This document shows positions 25,589 to 37,549 of a DNA stretch of 64,000 nt, in pieces. The stretch's first letter is position 1; every line of letters starts with the position of its first letter. The position numbers and the translations under genes were made by a program. The notes below the pieces were generated by a model. That model was not told where the DNA came from, did no database searches, and saw nothing but the letters and a program-made list of their open reading frames with translations. This DNA comes from Rosellinia necatrix (taxonomy: Eukaryota > Ascomycota > Sordariomycetes > Xylariales > Xylariaceae): the NCBI GenBank assembly GCA_021209875.1, contig JAGYVD010000004.1, forward strand, positions 5,059,001-5,123,000. Direction: 5' to 3'.

Positions 25589-27240
25589 CCTTTTATTCGA
25601 CGATGGCATAGCTTGGAGGCTTGATGCTACGCTCCATCGACGACGAGTGATTGGCGAACCACCTACCGACATGATCCGGCCACTCGTTGGGTAGGATCGC
25701 AGCACTGATACCCCCGCTGCAACTCTTTATTATCCGCGTGCCTGGAAGCAGATTGGTAAGATGAGATTGGGACCATTTGAATATGCTTTTAGTTTTTTTT
25801 TTTTTATAAATGAACGGGGTTATTGGATTTTCGCCGCTTCTAAATTCTTTCCGTTTTAAGAATGCCCTTCCTTTTCATGCCCTATGCTTTTTGCTGAGTC
25901 GCGTTTTGATAGATGGTTGATGTAAGAGCCGTTCGCCGTAGCTCGCCATTTGCGTCTCATCGCTAATCTGAGGATCTGTGAATTCCAGTTTCTAGATATG
26001 GTTTCATGCAAGTTCTCTTGTCTTTTTTATGACCCGGAAGTCTATATCGACGATTAAAATGGGCTGTCTTATCTTCGACCACAATTTAGCTATGATGCAT
26101 AGCCGCTATCTTCGAACAATTCGGTCAGATCCTAGCCGTCGTAATCGTGGCCCGGACCCCAAGGCAGAAATTCGCGAGCCATATGTGCGTCGCCTTCCAT
26201 AACATACCGCTGGCCATAGAGGGGTGGCTGAGTTAGTAGGTCTCAAAACGCGGCAGGCAAGATAGATATCCTATCCGGATTTACAGAGTTAGAATGTCGC
26301 GCCAAGTGCCTAAGTGACCGGAACAAGTCTCGATTGTGATGAAGTCATTGCCCTAAACTTACCCTTTCATCAATGTCCGCAAGGACAATAGCCGTGCCCA
26401 AATAGAAAGGGGTATCTTCAGTGGTGTACATTGTTAGTATGGAGTAATATAAATTTCGTTGAACCCCCTGTAGTCTCTATATCAGCGGGTTTGATGCCGA
26501 TGAATGTGGAAGATCTTCCTACGCCAGGTACGGATAGCCCCCGAACAAAACACTAGGCTTGTATGACTATGTGATCTTTGTCGCCTCCGTGGAGTCTTCA
26601 TGTTCGACTATCCTAAAAAGATTGCGGAGCGAAATGTGAGAGTTTATCTTTCGTTCTATAGTTAATTATGAGAGTATGATGAGAGAAATGGAATAAAAAC
26701 ACACGAAAATGTGATTTAAAGCGTGATGTAAAGCGGTAGGTTTCAAAATCGTAGACAAACCTGCTAGCTTTAGGCTTCGTGAACTGGGCAAGCCTTAACT
26801 AGAGGTACTCCAAGACTTAGATGATAATTACAGCACTGTGATCGTAGATACCCGATAGCTACCTAGATAGGTACTTAGGCAAGAAACATATATTTAACCA
26901 ACATGGCAAGAACCCGAATGTAGATGAGTATCCAGCTAATCTCGCCCGACATCATCACTACTTGCTGGAAAGGCACCTACTCGAGGAAGAATCAATTAAG
27001 GTATTCTTCATGGAGCAGGAAGTGGTCAAAGCGCACCGAGTATATAAATATGTAAATAGCCATTAACTAGTTATTGGATGTATTGAATATTATATCATAC
27101 ACAACATAATAACGCGGTTATTACCATATTGTACATGATGGCGGGGCATTCTTTGACTGTTTGAGATTGCCCCCCTCCATGATCATTATTCAACCTTTGA
27201 GCACCATGGAAGCGTCGGCGAGGTACTCAAACATCTCGAG
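25589..27240. other. Intergenic region, moderately A/T-rich
   Basis: No gene recognised. Contains a T-run near 25795-25805 and a CTAC/GTAG patch near 26865-26880. The last part is the likely promoter of the Irc6-like gene. Confidence 0.55.
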
Positions 27241-28369
27241 ATGGATGTAAAAAACCCCCGTCGGATACTGGCCGTATCATCGGCTGATTCGGTACAGCAT
27301 CTTTCTCGTGTAATGAAGGGTACTACTTGCCCATCCCTTCCCCCTCCCCCCGTCTCAAGCACAACGAAGGCGAGCGAGTGGTGATTGATTGACGCATCAC
27401 AGATCTCACCGGAGCTACACCAGAGCAGACGTCAACCACGCTAGCCGGGGCTTCACACAGCCTCTCCTTAAAAACACCCTATTACACGGCCGAGGTACCC
27501 ATATGGCTGGACCTAATTTCATCGCCCGCGGAATGGTCGGCTTCATTCCTTTCCCCGGAGGCGAAAGAGGTCCTTGAAGTCCTCGGTGGCATTATCATAG
27601 TTTTCGCCTTACCAGTCCGAGCAGACTCCGACGAGGGCAAATCCGCCCTGGACCTAGTACAACAAGTCGGGAAGGTTGTGAAAGAGGGGCTGGGCGGGTG
27701 GGAGTGGGACGGCGTCAGGCTGTGTCTTGGAGTTGGCGAGATTGACGATGTCGATGCCTGGGAAGACTGCTGCGCCGAATCGGGCTTGGAATTTGTGCAG
27801 ATACGGAACCAGTCAACGCCGTCGCGAAATGAGTTCGGAGGTATGTGGTTTATTATTATTCAACCGACCTCTTCTCACAGAAATCACTAGAAAAAACCGG
27901 CATACCTCGTGCTCTCGAGGCCTTAGAGGCAAACGACTGGGATAATGCATCAGCCGAGGATCTTGGATCAGATTTCGAAGACATAGACGCGGAGATAGAG
28001 GCTCAAAAGAACCACCTGGATGAAGACATGATGACCGAGGAACCTGGAGCCACGCATTTAGACGCCGAGGATTTGAATTTCGGCTATGATCCAAAAGACT
28101 TTGAGGGGTTAAAGCGCGCCATATGGAGTGCTGGTAAGGAAGATGGCGAAGACTCCACGGACGGGACTCCGGGTGCTGCCACCGCTGCGGAAGGTGACAA
28201 GCAGGCTCTTGGAGGAGCAGACAGCGCGCTCGACGATAAGGACATCCAGAAGATCGAGCGGATGATGGTTAAGCTACAGGCGGTGAGGGATACGAATACG
28301 GGCCTACCCGAAGACCAACGGAAGCGTGCAGCGGCGAAGGCTGTAGCCGAGGTCATGAGAGAAATTTGA
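27241..28369 (+). CDS. Alpha/gamma-adaptin-binding protein, Irc6/p34-like, three exons
   Basis: A cytosolic protein of about 331 residues, related to yeast Irc6 and the adaptin-binding p34, which act in clathrin adaptor traffic. Exon 1 (27241-27319) begins MDVKNPRRILAVS, the family's usual start. Exon 2 (27403-27840) continues KDLTGATPE, then VPIWLDLISSPAEWSASFLS and an Ile/Val-rich strand, giving a small GTPase-like fold. Exon 3 (27891-28369) gives the acidic linker and a C-terminal helical block (IQKIERMMVKLQAVRD, ending VAEVMREI). The first join uses a GTACTA donor at 27320 because it restores RVMKDLTG; the nearby GTGTAA at 27308 would lose four residues of that block. Identification rests on the N-terminal block and overall layout. 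Confidence 0.82.
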
Positions 28370-29252
28370 TAGCTGCCCTTTTCACGCTGGTAATATCTCT
28401 TTCTCTTTGCTTTTGGTCATCAACCCTGACGATACAATTGCACAAACAACTAGATGCCCGCACCGAGGGGATTTCCTCTTCCCTATTCAGGGCTGGTGTG
28501 AGGCATCGATATGTTCAAAACAGTCACCCCCACCGCTTCTGGGTGTATTCGGGGACAATGAATTTGGAGAGGTCTTGTTACTCCTCCCCGCTCGAACTGC
28601 CGAAATGCAAGATATATGCAAGTTGACCGTGAGGCGAAATGTAAAACATATCACGTACCGCAACCGAGGTTGCAACTCTACTTACCCCGTTAGAAGGCAA
28701 TTAACGCCGACTTGTACACGGTACTTAACTAGGTTGTTCGCAGATATGTCCCGGGTACATTACTCCCCCAAATCCATTTTAGGCCATATGCATGCCAAGG
28801 CACTCGTTTGCGAATGTTGCGGCACATAGCAATCCGTTTGTAGATCACGGCACAAGATGTGAGGCCATCTCCATCCGCTTTTCGGAATGGGACAATGCGG
28901 TGTGCTCCCTAGCAGCTCCACACCAAGGGGTCCTCCGAACGTGAGGACCGAGCGACCTGATATGCATGAGACTTCTATCAACTGCACACCCCGGGTCACA
29001 GGGGTACAAACAGTCTGGGGAAAGCCGAAGGCTCCGAGATTACTTACATGCCAAGACGAATCCACAACCATATCGGAGCCTTGCCTCTATTAAGATTGTT
29101 TCTCGATTGAAAGCCGAGAATACGGAAGGTATAACTAACGCACTATAACTACCAGACTAGGACTAGATACTGATCTGTGCCACGGTGAGTCGACGGCATG
29201 TAGACCGATGCAAACAAGTTTCCCAAGGTTACCTCGACTACAAGCTTGGAAT
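28370..29252. other. Convergent gap between Irc6-like and rhamnosidase genes
   Basis: Nothing recognised. Likely holds two 3' untranslated regions. Confidence 0.6.
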
Positions 29253-32211
29253 TCAGTTCGCGGCGCTATCCCAGACGACCCCATATTCCCCCGTGAGCTT
29301 GAATGTATGCGTTCCACTGCCCACATTCAGAGCGTCGCCCTTGGCCCCCGGTATCGTCACGTCGGCCCTCGTATTCGGGGGCACGACCAATTTCAGGTGG
29401 AACCCCTCGTCATCAACGTACCAATCCGTGGACACCTTCCCATACGCACTGAGGTAGTTGGTGCGGGCCGAGGTCAGGCCACCACCGGGCACCGGTGCGA
29501 CGGTGATCGTCTTCCATCCTGGCGCGGCGGGCGCGAGGCCGCCGATGGTGCGGAACATCCAGTTGGCCACGGACCCGAAGGCGTAGTGGTTGAATGAGGT
29601 CATCATGTTGGGGTTGACGGAGCCATCTGGGAGTAGGCTGTCCCAGCGCTCCCAGGTGGTCGTGCCGTTCATGACGACCTGGTACAGCCACGACGGCACC
29701 GTCGTCTGCAGCAGCATCTTGTAGAAGTCCGCCGTGAGACCGTACTTGGTCAGTGTTAGCCCCAGCAGATGCGTCCCTGCGAACCCCGTGCCCACGAGGT
29801 AGTCGTTGTCGACGATGATCTTCTGCAAGCGACCGGCCGCCGCCGCGGCCTGGTCAGAAGGTAGCAGGTCGAAGTACAGCGACAGCGCGAGCCCCGTCTG
29901 TGTCTCGTTCTTGACCTTGCCGTCGGCGCCGACCCAGGCAGCCTGGTAGGCCTTCGTCAAGGTCTCCACGGCGGCCGCGTACTGCGCCGCCTGGGCGTCG
30001 GATCCGAGCGCGGTCGCGATCTTGGACAGCAGGCCGGTGACGTAGACGAGATAGGCGTCGGCGACGAGCCCGGAGTCGGTGGTGGCGGCGCCCGGGTTGT
30101 CGTTGGGCGCCTTGGGGTCCAGCCAGTCGCCAAACTGGAAGAACCCGTGGTCCCAGAGCCCGTCGGCGCCGCGCGGGATCCCGCCGTCCACCCAGGCCCG
30201 CGCGCCCACGTACTGCGCCGCCAGCGCCGCGGCGTCGCCCGTGGTCTCGTACATGCTCCACGCGTTCGCGACCACCACGTCGCCCCAGACCGCCGTCGGG
30301 TAGAAGGCGCCGACAGCCGGCACGTGAGGGACTACAACGGGGACGATGTCTGGGGGCCATGTTGTTAGTTTGCGGTTCTACTTTTGGGGTTGCGGGTGGC
30401 TGGGTGGCTTACTGTTGTTTGCGAGTGCTTCGGATACCACGTCCTATTGCCAGGTTAGTATAACTGAGCCTCCAATCATTTCTCGATGGAGTGGTAAACG
30501 CACCTTCAACCAACCCCTCCAAAATCCTGCCGTGTTGTACAGAAAGTTGGCGGTGGGGGCAAACGCATGCGCGTCTCCCGTCCATCCGAGTCGCTCGTCG
30601 CGCTGGGGGCAATCGGTCGGGACACTCATGAAGTTGCCTCTCACTGCGCCGTGGAAACGGGGACAAGTCAGTGCACTATTCCAGATCGACGGCCGAGCTG
30701 CCATGTTTGCTGAGCATGAAGGAACGGGAAACCTACGGCTCCAGAGGATGTTCTGCACGAGTTTGTTCAGCAGCGAGTCCGAGGTCTCGAACGCGCCCGT
30801 CTGCTGCATGTCGGAGTGCACGACGACAGCCACGACAGCGTTCCCATCGAGCGGCGTCTGTTCTGTCGGCCAGCCGTCCACCTGCACGAACCGGAACCCG
30901 TGGTACGTGAAGGTTGGCTCCCACGTCTGCGTGCCCTCGCCGGATAGGATTAGGTAGTCCGCCTGCGTCGCGGAGCGCAGTGGCGCTGTGGCAATCTCGC
31001 CGTTCTCGAGGACTGCAGCACGCCGTTTGTTAGTTGGGTTGACGTGACGCGTGACCGTTTGGTTTACGTTTGGTTTATTTTCTACGGCGAGGGAATCCGT
31101 TGGCTTTGCGTTGCTTACCTTCCACGTGGGTCAGCTTGATCTTGGTGCCGGCCGGCCCGGCGACTTTCACGCGCAGCCAGCCAACGAGGTTCTGTCCGAA
31201 GTCGAGGACCGTAGCGCCAGATGGTGTCGTTATGATATCCTGCAGTTGGATATCTTCCTGACGCCGGATTGGCGGGCCGTCGGGTGCGGATAGTTGGCCC
31301 AGGGGGGATTTGAGCGTTTTGACGCTGATCCATGTCGCGTTCTCGGGGGGTGTGAAATCCACAGTAGCCCAACCGGGTTGGTCCTGCGTGGTGTCGTAGT
31401 ACTCCCCGTCGTAGATCTCTGAAGTGATAAGGGCCCCGGTGCTAGCCGACCACGTCAGGTCTGTTCGGATGATGTTTTTGTTGCCATTTGCGTCGGTGAC
31501 TACCAGCTGAGCGAAAGCGCCTATGGTGTCGCCCCAGACGTTTCGCGACGTGTCGAATCCAATGCGGCCTGCATACCAGCCTTCGCCTACTTGGATGCCG
31601 ACGGCGTTGGAGCCACTTTGCAGAAGTTTTGTGACGTCGTATGTGTCGTAGACGAGTCGGTGGTCGTAGGATTGCCAGCCGGGAGCGAGCACGATGTCGC
31701 CGACCCGATCGCCATTGATGAAGGCTTCGTACAGCCCGTAGGCGGTGATGTAAAGGCGCGCTGAAGAAATGGTACTGTTTAAATCGAATTGTTTACGCAG
31801 GAGGATGGGTTGATGGGGGGCGTTCTGTTCCGTGGTCCTGTTCGCGGCAATCATCTGCACGCCGGTCCAGTCCCCGTCAGCTAGCAGCCCCGTCTCGACC
31901 GGGGCCGCGTCGGACCAATCGGTATCGACGCCGTCGCCACCATTGCTACCACCGTAAGCCCTAACCCGCACGAGCGCTGACTCGGCGGAGCTCAGCGCCA
32001 CGGTCGGCCAGTCCACAAGGACCGAGTCCGACGAGGTGAAATCAAACACATCGGCCTCCCCGCCTGGTCGGGACACCTCGATGCTGTACCCGCTCTGGGT
32101 CCAGTTCACGGCGTCGCCCTCGAACTGCCACGATATGCGCGGCTTCGCCTCGCCGATGCCGAAGGCCGTCCGGTGGTGCTCAAACGACACCTGCGCGATG
32201 GAGACTGCCAT
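29253..32211 (-). CDS. Glycoside hydrolase family 78 alpha-L-rhamnosidase, five exons
   Basis: This enzyme removes terminal alpha-L-rhamnose from plant glycosides or rhamnogalacturonan side groups. Exons: 31119-32211, 30737-31012, 30504-30643, 30413-30443 (31 nt) and 29253-30349, giving 878 residues. The N-terminal half has the beta-sandwich domains of the family, including LYITAYGLYEAFINGDRVGD and LAPGWQSYDHRL. The (alpha/alpha)6 catalytic domain carries SVPTDCPQRDERLGWTGD at about 462-478, holding the acidic residues of the active site, and TTTWERWDS with a second catalytic Glu near 747. The tail has the usual beta domain (NHYAFGSVANWMF, then TNYLSAYGKVSTDW). No signal peptide is visible after the ATG (in a CCATGG context), so a cytosolic enzyme acting on imported glycosides is likely. 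Confidence 0.95.
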
Positions 32212-32801
32212 GGTCTGCCGCGTCAGTCGTCCTCTTAGGTTCTACAAGAACGATATATATATTTTACCAGCCGCCAGCGTTCAGCCTGCCCATCAGTTTA
32301 CAAACCGGGACGGGACGAGACGGGACGGGACGAAAGAAGAAGGGAGAGGGACTAGACTTGACCTGACTTTTTGGACTCGGCTTCATGACTTTTAAGTAGC
32401 AATCTGGCCGTGCATGACTCGGCGTAGAGTTCACCGAGTGGCAGAAGGTCTGAGGTGACATTAGCGATGCATTGACTTTATTCGTCTTGTCTTCCCCGCG
32501 CGCGTGAAGGCTTCCGCAAAGGGCGGGGTAGTTAGGGATTAGATGAACGAAGGACGGCTTTCTGCAACTCACGGGAGGGGGGCGAATGCTATACGACAAA
32601 CGGGTTGTTGTTTACGCGGAATTTTCGTATGACCCGAGTATAACTAGTGATGCGGAGATTTCCAAGGTCGCCATGCATGGGTGGTTGCATCACGGCCGGC
32701 AGGAATGTGGCTTCGTCAGGGCCAAGGTTTGTTATTTTTTATTGCTGTCGAGCCTTTCCCCCGCATTGTCCGGGTGGCAACTTCAAGACATCCACGCCCA
32801 A

Positions 32802-32832
32802 ATACGCTGCCATACGCTGCCATACGCTGCCT
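32802..32832. repeat. Tandem repeat of CATACGCTGC
   Basis: Three direct copies of a ten-base unit, upstream of the rhamnosidase gene. Confidence 0.9.
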
Positions 32833-33464
32833 AGATCGATCTGCGTCATTGCCGGTCGGCGCGCGTGCATTAGCGAGCCAGCCTGTCAAGGGATGGATAG
32901 TATGAACAAGAGATCCCGGATGGGTCGTATGAATGGGGGGGGGGGGTTGTTGTTGTTGTTGTTGTTTGCTGCTGGCACGATGGAGCTGCCGAGGCGGCCG
33001 ACGCTCAATTGCTGCTTTCGATCTGTCCAATTACATAATAGTTCGGCCTTGCGAGGAGCGAGTCGAGACATCTTCGCCCCGAGCCAGCGAGCGCATACGC
33101 ACGAAACGAACCGGACCGAATTGAAGCCAGGGGGGGATGAGGTCGACGCGAGGCATTGCATTGCTGAGAATGAATGGGCCAAGCCTTGGTTAGCCACTCG
33201 TCGTCGCTCTTTCGTACGAGAATCGGCCCAGGCCGTTGGATAGTGATTGCGTCTCTGCGTTTCTCTACCTAACGTAACACGAAAAAGGAAAACAGTTAAT
33301 ATACACATTCATCCTACCCATCCATCCATCCATTCATCCCTCCCTCGGGTCGAGTTCCTCGGATGATGATGGTTTCCTAGATACAGTACACGGCTTCTTC
33401 TTCTTCCTTACATCCCATCTCGATATCGTATAGTCTTCAACGGTCGTGATAAAAAGTCTCGGCG

Positions 33465-33466
<2 letters not shown>

Positions 33467-33500
<34 letters not shown>
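33467..33500. repeat. (TC)n dinucleotide microsatellite
   Basis: About 17 uninterrupted TC units; pure pyrimidine on the plus strand. It lies 300 bases beyond the PTH11-like stop, in its probable 3' flank. Confidence 0.95.
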
Positions 33501-33502
<2 letters not shown>

Positions 33503-33632
33503 GTGCTCTCTCTCTTCGATGTAAATTCGTGCAGATGCCTCTTGGTCCAACGTATATATACCATTCCATCTCATCCCGTCCAACGCACAAGCTTTCTTTC
33601 GCTCCGCGCTTGTATGCTAAAACAAGCGCAAG

Positions 33633-33669
33633 ACAACAACAACAACAACAACAAAAATAATAATAATAA
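33633..33669. repeat. (CAA)n(TAA)n trinucleotide microsatellite
   Basis: About seven CAA units followed by TAA units, in the 3' flank of the PTH11-like gene. Confidence 0.9.
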
Positions 33670-33800
33670 GTAAGTTTATTAAATGGTCCGGTCCGAAGGA
33701 GTCCGACTCCGGGTGGGGGTATCAAAATAAAAACGTCGCATCCAGATTCCAAGACTTCCCCCCCGCGACTCGTTTTTCCCGTTTCTTTTTTTCCCTCGTC

Positions 33801-35336
33801 TTATAAGGCGTGCACGCTGGCGTGGTAACTCGAGTCGTCCCGGGGCTCGCTGTCGCTGGCCCTCTTACCGCCACCGCCGCCACCGCCGCCGTTCATGGGG
33901 ATGGGATGGAGCGCGTGCTCCTCGAAGCCCGGGTGGCCGCCGGTGTTGCTGCTGCCGGGGCGGTGGTGCAGGAGCTGCTGGTCCTCGATGCGCTCGTAGT
34001 ACGGCGAGAGCGGCGTAGCGGCCTTGTGGAGGTGGTGGTGGTGTGAGGAGCCGGTGGTGTCGCCGGCGCGCGTGCTCTTGTTCTTGGTGCTGCCGCCGCC
34101 GAACTTGCCCTTGAAGATGGGCGCGAACGACGGCATGCACGCGCACAGGATCCCGACCGCGTTCTCCGCCAGGTGCCAGAACAGCACCCCCGACGAGTAC
34201 CACGTCAGGTCCCCGAACCAGAGGAGCGGCCGGTTGCTGGCGAAATCCACGACTGCGAGCGCGGTGCAAGGTCAGTTTACTGCGTCGCTAAAGCTGTTGC
34301 GCGCCTCTATCCGGCGATAAAAGCGCCCACAGGAATTAGAGGAGTGATGACATACCCCAAATGTAGATAATTGTTCGCGTAATGCCGATTGCAACCACAC
34401 TATTTCCAAATTAGTTAGATTGCTACCATAATTGCTTATTGTTTCAACTCTTCATGTAAGTGGGTAAGAGCGCTTCGCATGGGTACACTACTCACAGAGA
34501 ACCGAGAAAGAAGATGGAGGCGACACCCAGCTTCTGCCTCGTGGGCATGACGAGCTGGTACAGATGCGGGACGGGCAGGATGAATATGATGACGTCGAGG
34601 ATGAGGTCGGTAAAGGCGAAGGAGAGGTAGAACGGGAGCACCATGACGCAGTGGTCGCCGTACTCGGACTCGAGCTTCTCCCACAGGATCGACGGCGGCA
34701 CGCACTGGAAGGCGAGCGCGAAGATGTACGCGATGCCCCAGGCCGCCGTGAGCCCGATGACGACGTTGTTGACCATGATGAACACCCGCACCCGGAAGAT
34801 CCGCCGGAAGAAGAACAGCACCGACAGCTTGATCAGGCACAACCCGGCCGCCCCGATCACCTCGTACGCGTACCGCGTCTTCTCGTACACGTACAGCTGC
34901 GGCGTGTGGCCAGGCAGGCCATGTTCATCGAGTTGCTGGTGGCCGCCCAGTCCTCCGGCTGTCGCGGCTATGAAGCGGAAGAGAGAAAAAAAAAACCCAT
35001 GTTAGTTATGTCTCATTGGTTTCCTCCTCCTCCTCCTTCTTATAGGGCAGGAAAGTCGGGACTTATAATAATAATAAGCAGAAAAAGAAGGAGAGGAAAA
35101 AAAAAACATTTTTCGCTCTGCGTACCAATGATCTGCACAATCGCAATCGCGACACATAATATCACCGCCGGCAGCGCGAGCCAGTCGTCGATGCCCAGGC
35201 GGGCGGCAGTGCTCAGTCGTGCGTAGAACCGGAGCGTCACGGCGGCGACGGGCACGACGATGAAGAGGATACCCGTACCGACCAACACGGATGATGGGTA
35301 CGGGTTGTAGCTGGGTTGGTAATAAGGATTACTCAT
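33801..35336 (-). CDS. PTH11-like seven-helix integral membrane protein (fungal rhodopsin-fold family), four exons
   Basis: A predicted plasma-membrane receptor of about 392 residues. Exons: 35126-35336, 34496-34967, 34356-34399 (44 nt) and 33801-34252. Seven hydrophobic segments can be read: SSVLVGTGILFIVVPVAAV, DDWLALPAVILCVAIAIVQII, GAAGLCLIKLSVLFFF, NNVVIGLTAAWGIAYIFALA, a long one around VMVLPFYLSFAFTDLILDVI, GVASIFFLGSLVVAIGITRT and VLFWHLAENAVGILCACMPS. The DDWLAL, GLCLIKLSVLFF and NAVGILCACMPSFAPIF motifs are hallmarks of the family that includes Magnaporthe PTH11. No CFEM domain precedes the helices. The cytosolic tail is His-, Ser- and Gly-rich (four His, then a run of eight Gly). 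Ligand and signalling role are unknown. Confidence 0.9.
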
Positions 35337-37549
35337 TTTTGCGATTGGCCTCTCTTTTTCTCTCAATCTCTGTCTTTTTTTTTTTTCTTTCTTTCTTTCT
35401 TTCTTTCTTGCCTTTCTTCCTTCTTCTTCTTTCGTCGTCGAAGCTGAGTATAAGCGATTCGTCTCGGTTTGAGCGCCGGATAGCGACGGAATCCCTCTCT
35501 TTGTCCCTGTCTGTTATTCCCGTCCTGGGGGTGTTGGCCAATTCGTCGAAAGAAGGGAAATACGAGTTAAGGGTGACGCATACGCATGAAAGGGAATGTC
35601 TTCAGCCTCAAACTTTCGTCTCGCCCTTTCCCTCAGCCCTCGAAACGTCGGCGAGCGATTGCAGTGCGGCTTTCGCTGGCGGGCTTACCAACTCTGTCAC
35701 GAATTGAGGCACAGTATACGTCTCAAGACGAGGCGAGCATGGCATTCTTGAGGGAACCTAGAGTGGAACACGCGCGGGGGGTCTGGACGGATGATGAGAG
35801 AGCAGAGAGTAGACAAGTACAGGCAATGTATCGATCGAGTACTCTAGGTGCCTAATATGGTAAAGATTGGACAGTGGAAACGAGCGTTTAAAATGGCGTC
35901 TAAAATATCACGATTCAATCCAGCGGTACACCATACACTAACCTCCCCTCTTTTTTTTTTTCCCTCTCCGTGCGTCCCCTACGCTGATTAGCACAGTCAT
36001 CTCTGGTTTGGTTAGCTCATATCGCTAGGGCTTCATTTTTCTTCGGCTTGTCAAAGAATGTAACTTCATGAACGGCATCTCATCATCGTAGCCAATGTCA
36101 CTGTACCGTACGATCCATCACGGTACTCCGTTACATATATGTGACCAAGACAGAAAGGGTCAAACAATCCGCAGCAAGGGGGGGGGGGACGGAGGGCACT
36201 GAGGTGCTGTGGTGCCAAACAGGGACTTGTATTGGATACCGATCAGGACTGCGGGTGATACGCTGCACTACGTACTGGCTACTACAGGCGGGAGGGGACA
36301 ATCTGGCAAACGGCGACCACTTGGGGAATCATGTGTTCACGCTGAGAGACCTCGACATGGGGCACCGTTCTGGAATCGGTGCCATGTCTGTTCTCGGCAC
36401 ATCTCTGCGACAGCGGGGTCTAGGTGTGAGCCAAGACACCGTCCGAAGAGGACATGGGGTGACAGGGGGGGTGGATGTCAGCGTCGCATTAGAACTGGGG
36501 ACTGGAGAGGGTCACATAGCGAGGGCCAGGTTTGGAAACTTGGATTCTCGCTCGCTCATGCAGTCATCGTCACTAACTAACTACTATAGTTAGCTGGTTA
36601 TTCCTCCTCCGGCTATAATTATTATACTTGTGTAATGCAGTATGGTTATATCGCGCACTGCTAGGTTTTATACCAGGTATATCTTTATATGGCCCATATT
36701 TGACAACTGAGAACCCCCGGACCGCCATCCTTACTAGGATATTTACAAGGATATTCACTGATATGATAACTATACATAACTACACGACGAGATATCAGCT
36801 GAATGAAGGCTAAATTGGCCATAACTCACTATCCTTCGCCTCCCCTCGCCAGTCAGATGATAGGCATAACTAACCGCAACCCCGGCTATCTTCTTAGTGG
36901 ACCTGGCACCTTATAAAGGATACCAAAGACGGTTACTCGGCTTTGCTAATTTGGTTGGTTACCAATGGTTTGGTTACGAGTTGGAATCGTCAGAATAAGC
37001 GTCCCATAGACAAAATCCGGGTAAGAGCATAAAAGACGGCGCTGATGAGAGCGCCCTGAAGATCGTTGGATAGTCAACCCCCCCCTCCTCCGATCCGATC
37101 CAGTTTGCTCTCCATTGCATTACGTTGCATGGTGGGATTCGGCAGGTAAGGTGTGTTGGTGTGTGTGCGTCTGTGTGTGGCGTCAAGCTATTTGAAATGC
37201 GCCATGTACCGTGTGGTCGTATCCTACACTGTTGTGTGTAGGATGGGATAAGTCTCACCCACGTGTCAAATACACCCTTCCTTTTGCTGCATCGAGTTGT
37301 GTATGGAGATATTCAGTAGGTGCAAGAAAAAGATCTAGACGCAAGCCATTTTGCTCAGCGAGGATGCCATGCAGCTAGCTCAGTAGCACTAGAGCGCTAG
37401 CTATGTATTCATTACTCGTGCCACCGTCTTAGTTATTGGCAGTTTGAACCGTTTGGTCCTGTATACTTCACTGCCTTTTCTTACATCATCAATCAGACCG
37501 AGCGATCTTGTAAGTCTCCCTCTGGGGTGGGATATCGAGGTCGTCAAAG
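35337..37549. other. Divergent intergenic region, PTH11-like and FAD monooxygenase promoters
   Basis: A T/C-rich tract with (TTTC)n (about 35378-35410) lies just upstream of the PTH11-like ATG. A G-run is at 36180-36189. No frame here resembles a known protein. Confidence 0.55.

Larger units (their letters stand above)
32212..33800. other. Intergenic region between rhamnosidase and PTH11-like genes
   Basis: Holds the rhamnosidase promoter and the 3' flank of the PTH11-like gene. Repeats: three copies of CATACGCTGC (32802-32832), a G-run with (GTT)n (32937-32968), a (TC)n tract (33467-33500) and (CAA)n(TAA)n (33633-33669). No gene recognised. Confidence 0.6.

Noticed and set aside
36141..36593. 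A 150-codon plus-strand frame
   Set aside because: No recognisable domain; it begins in a G-run region and looks like chance openness.
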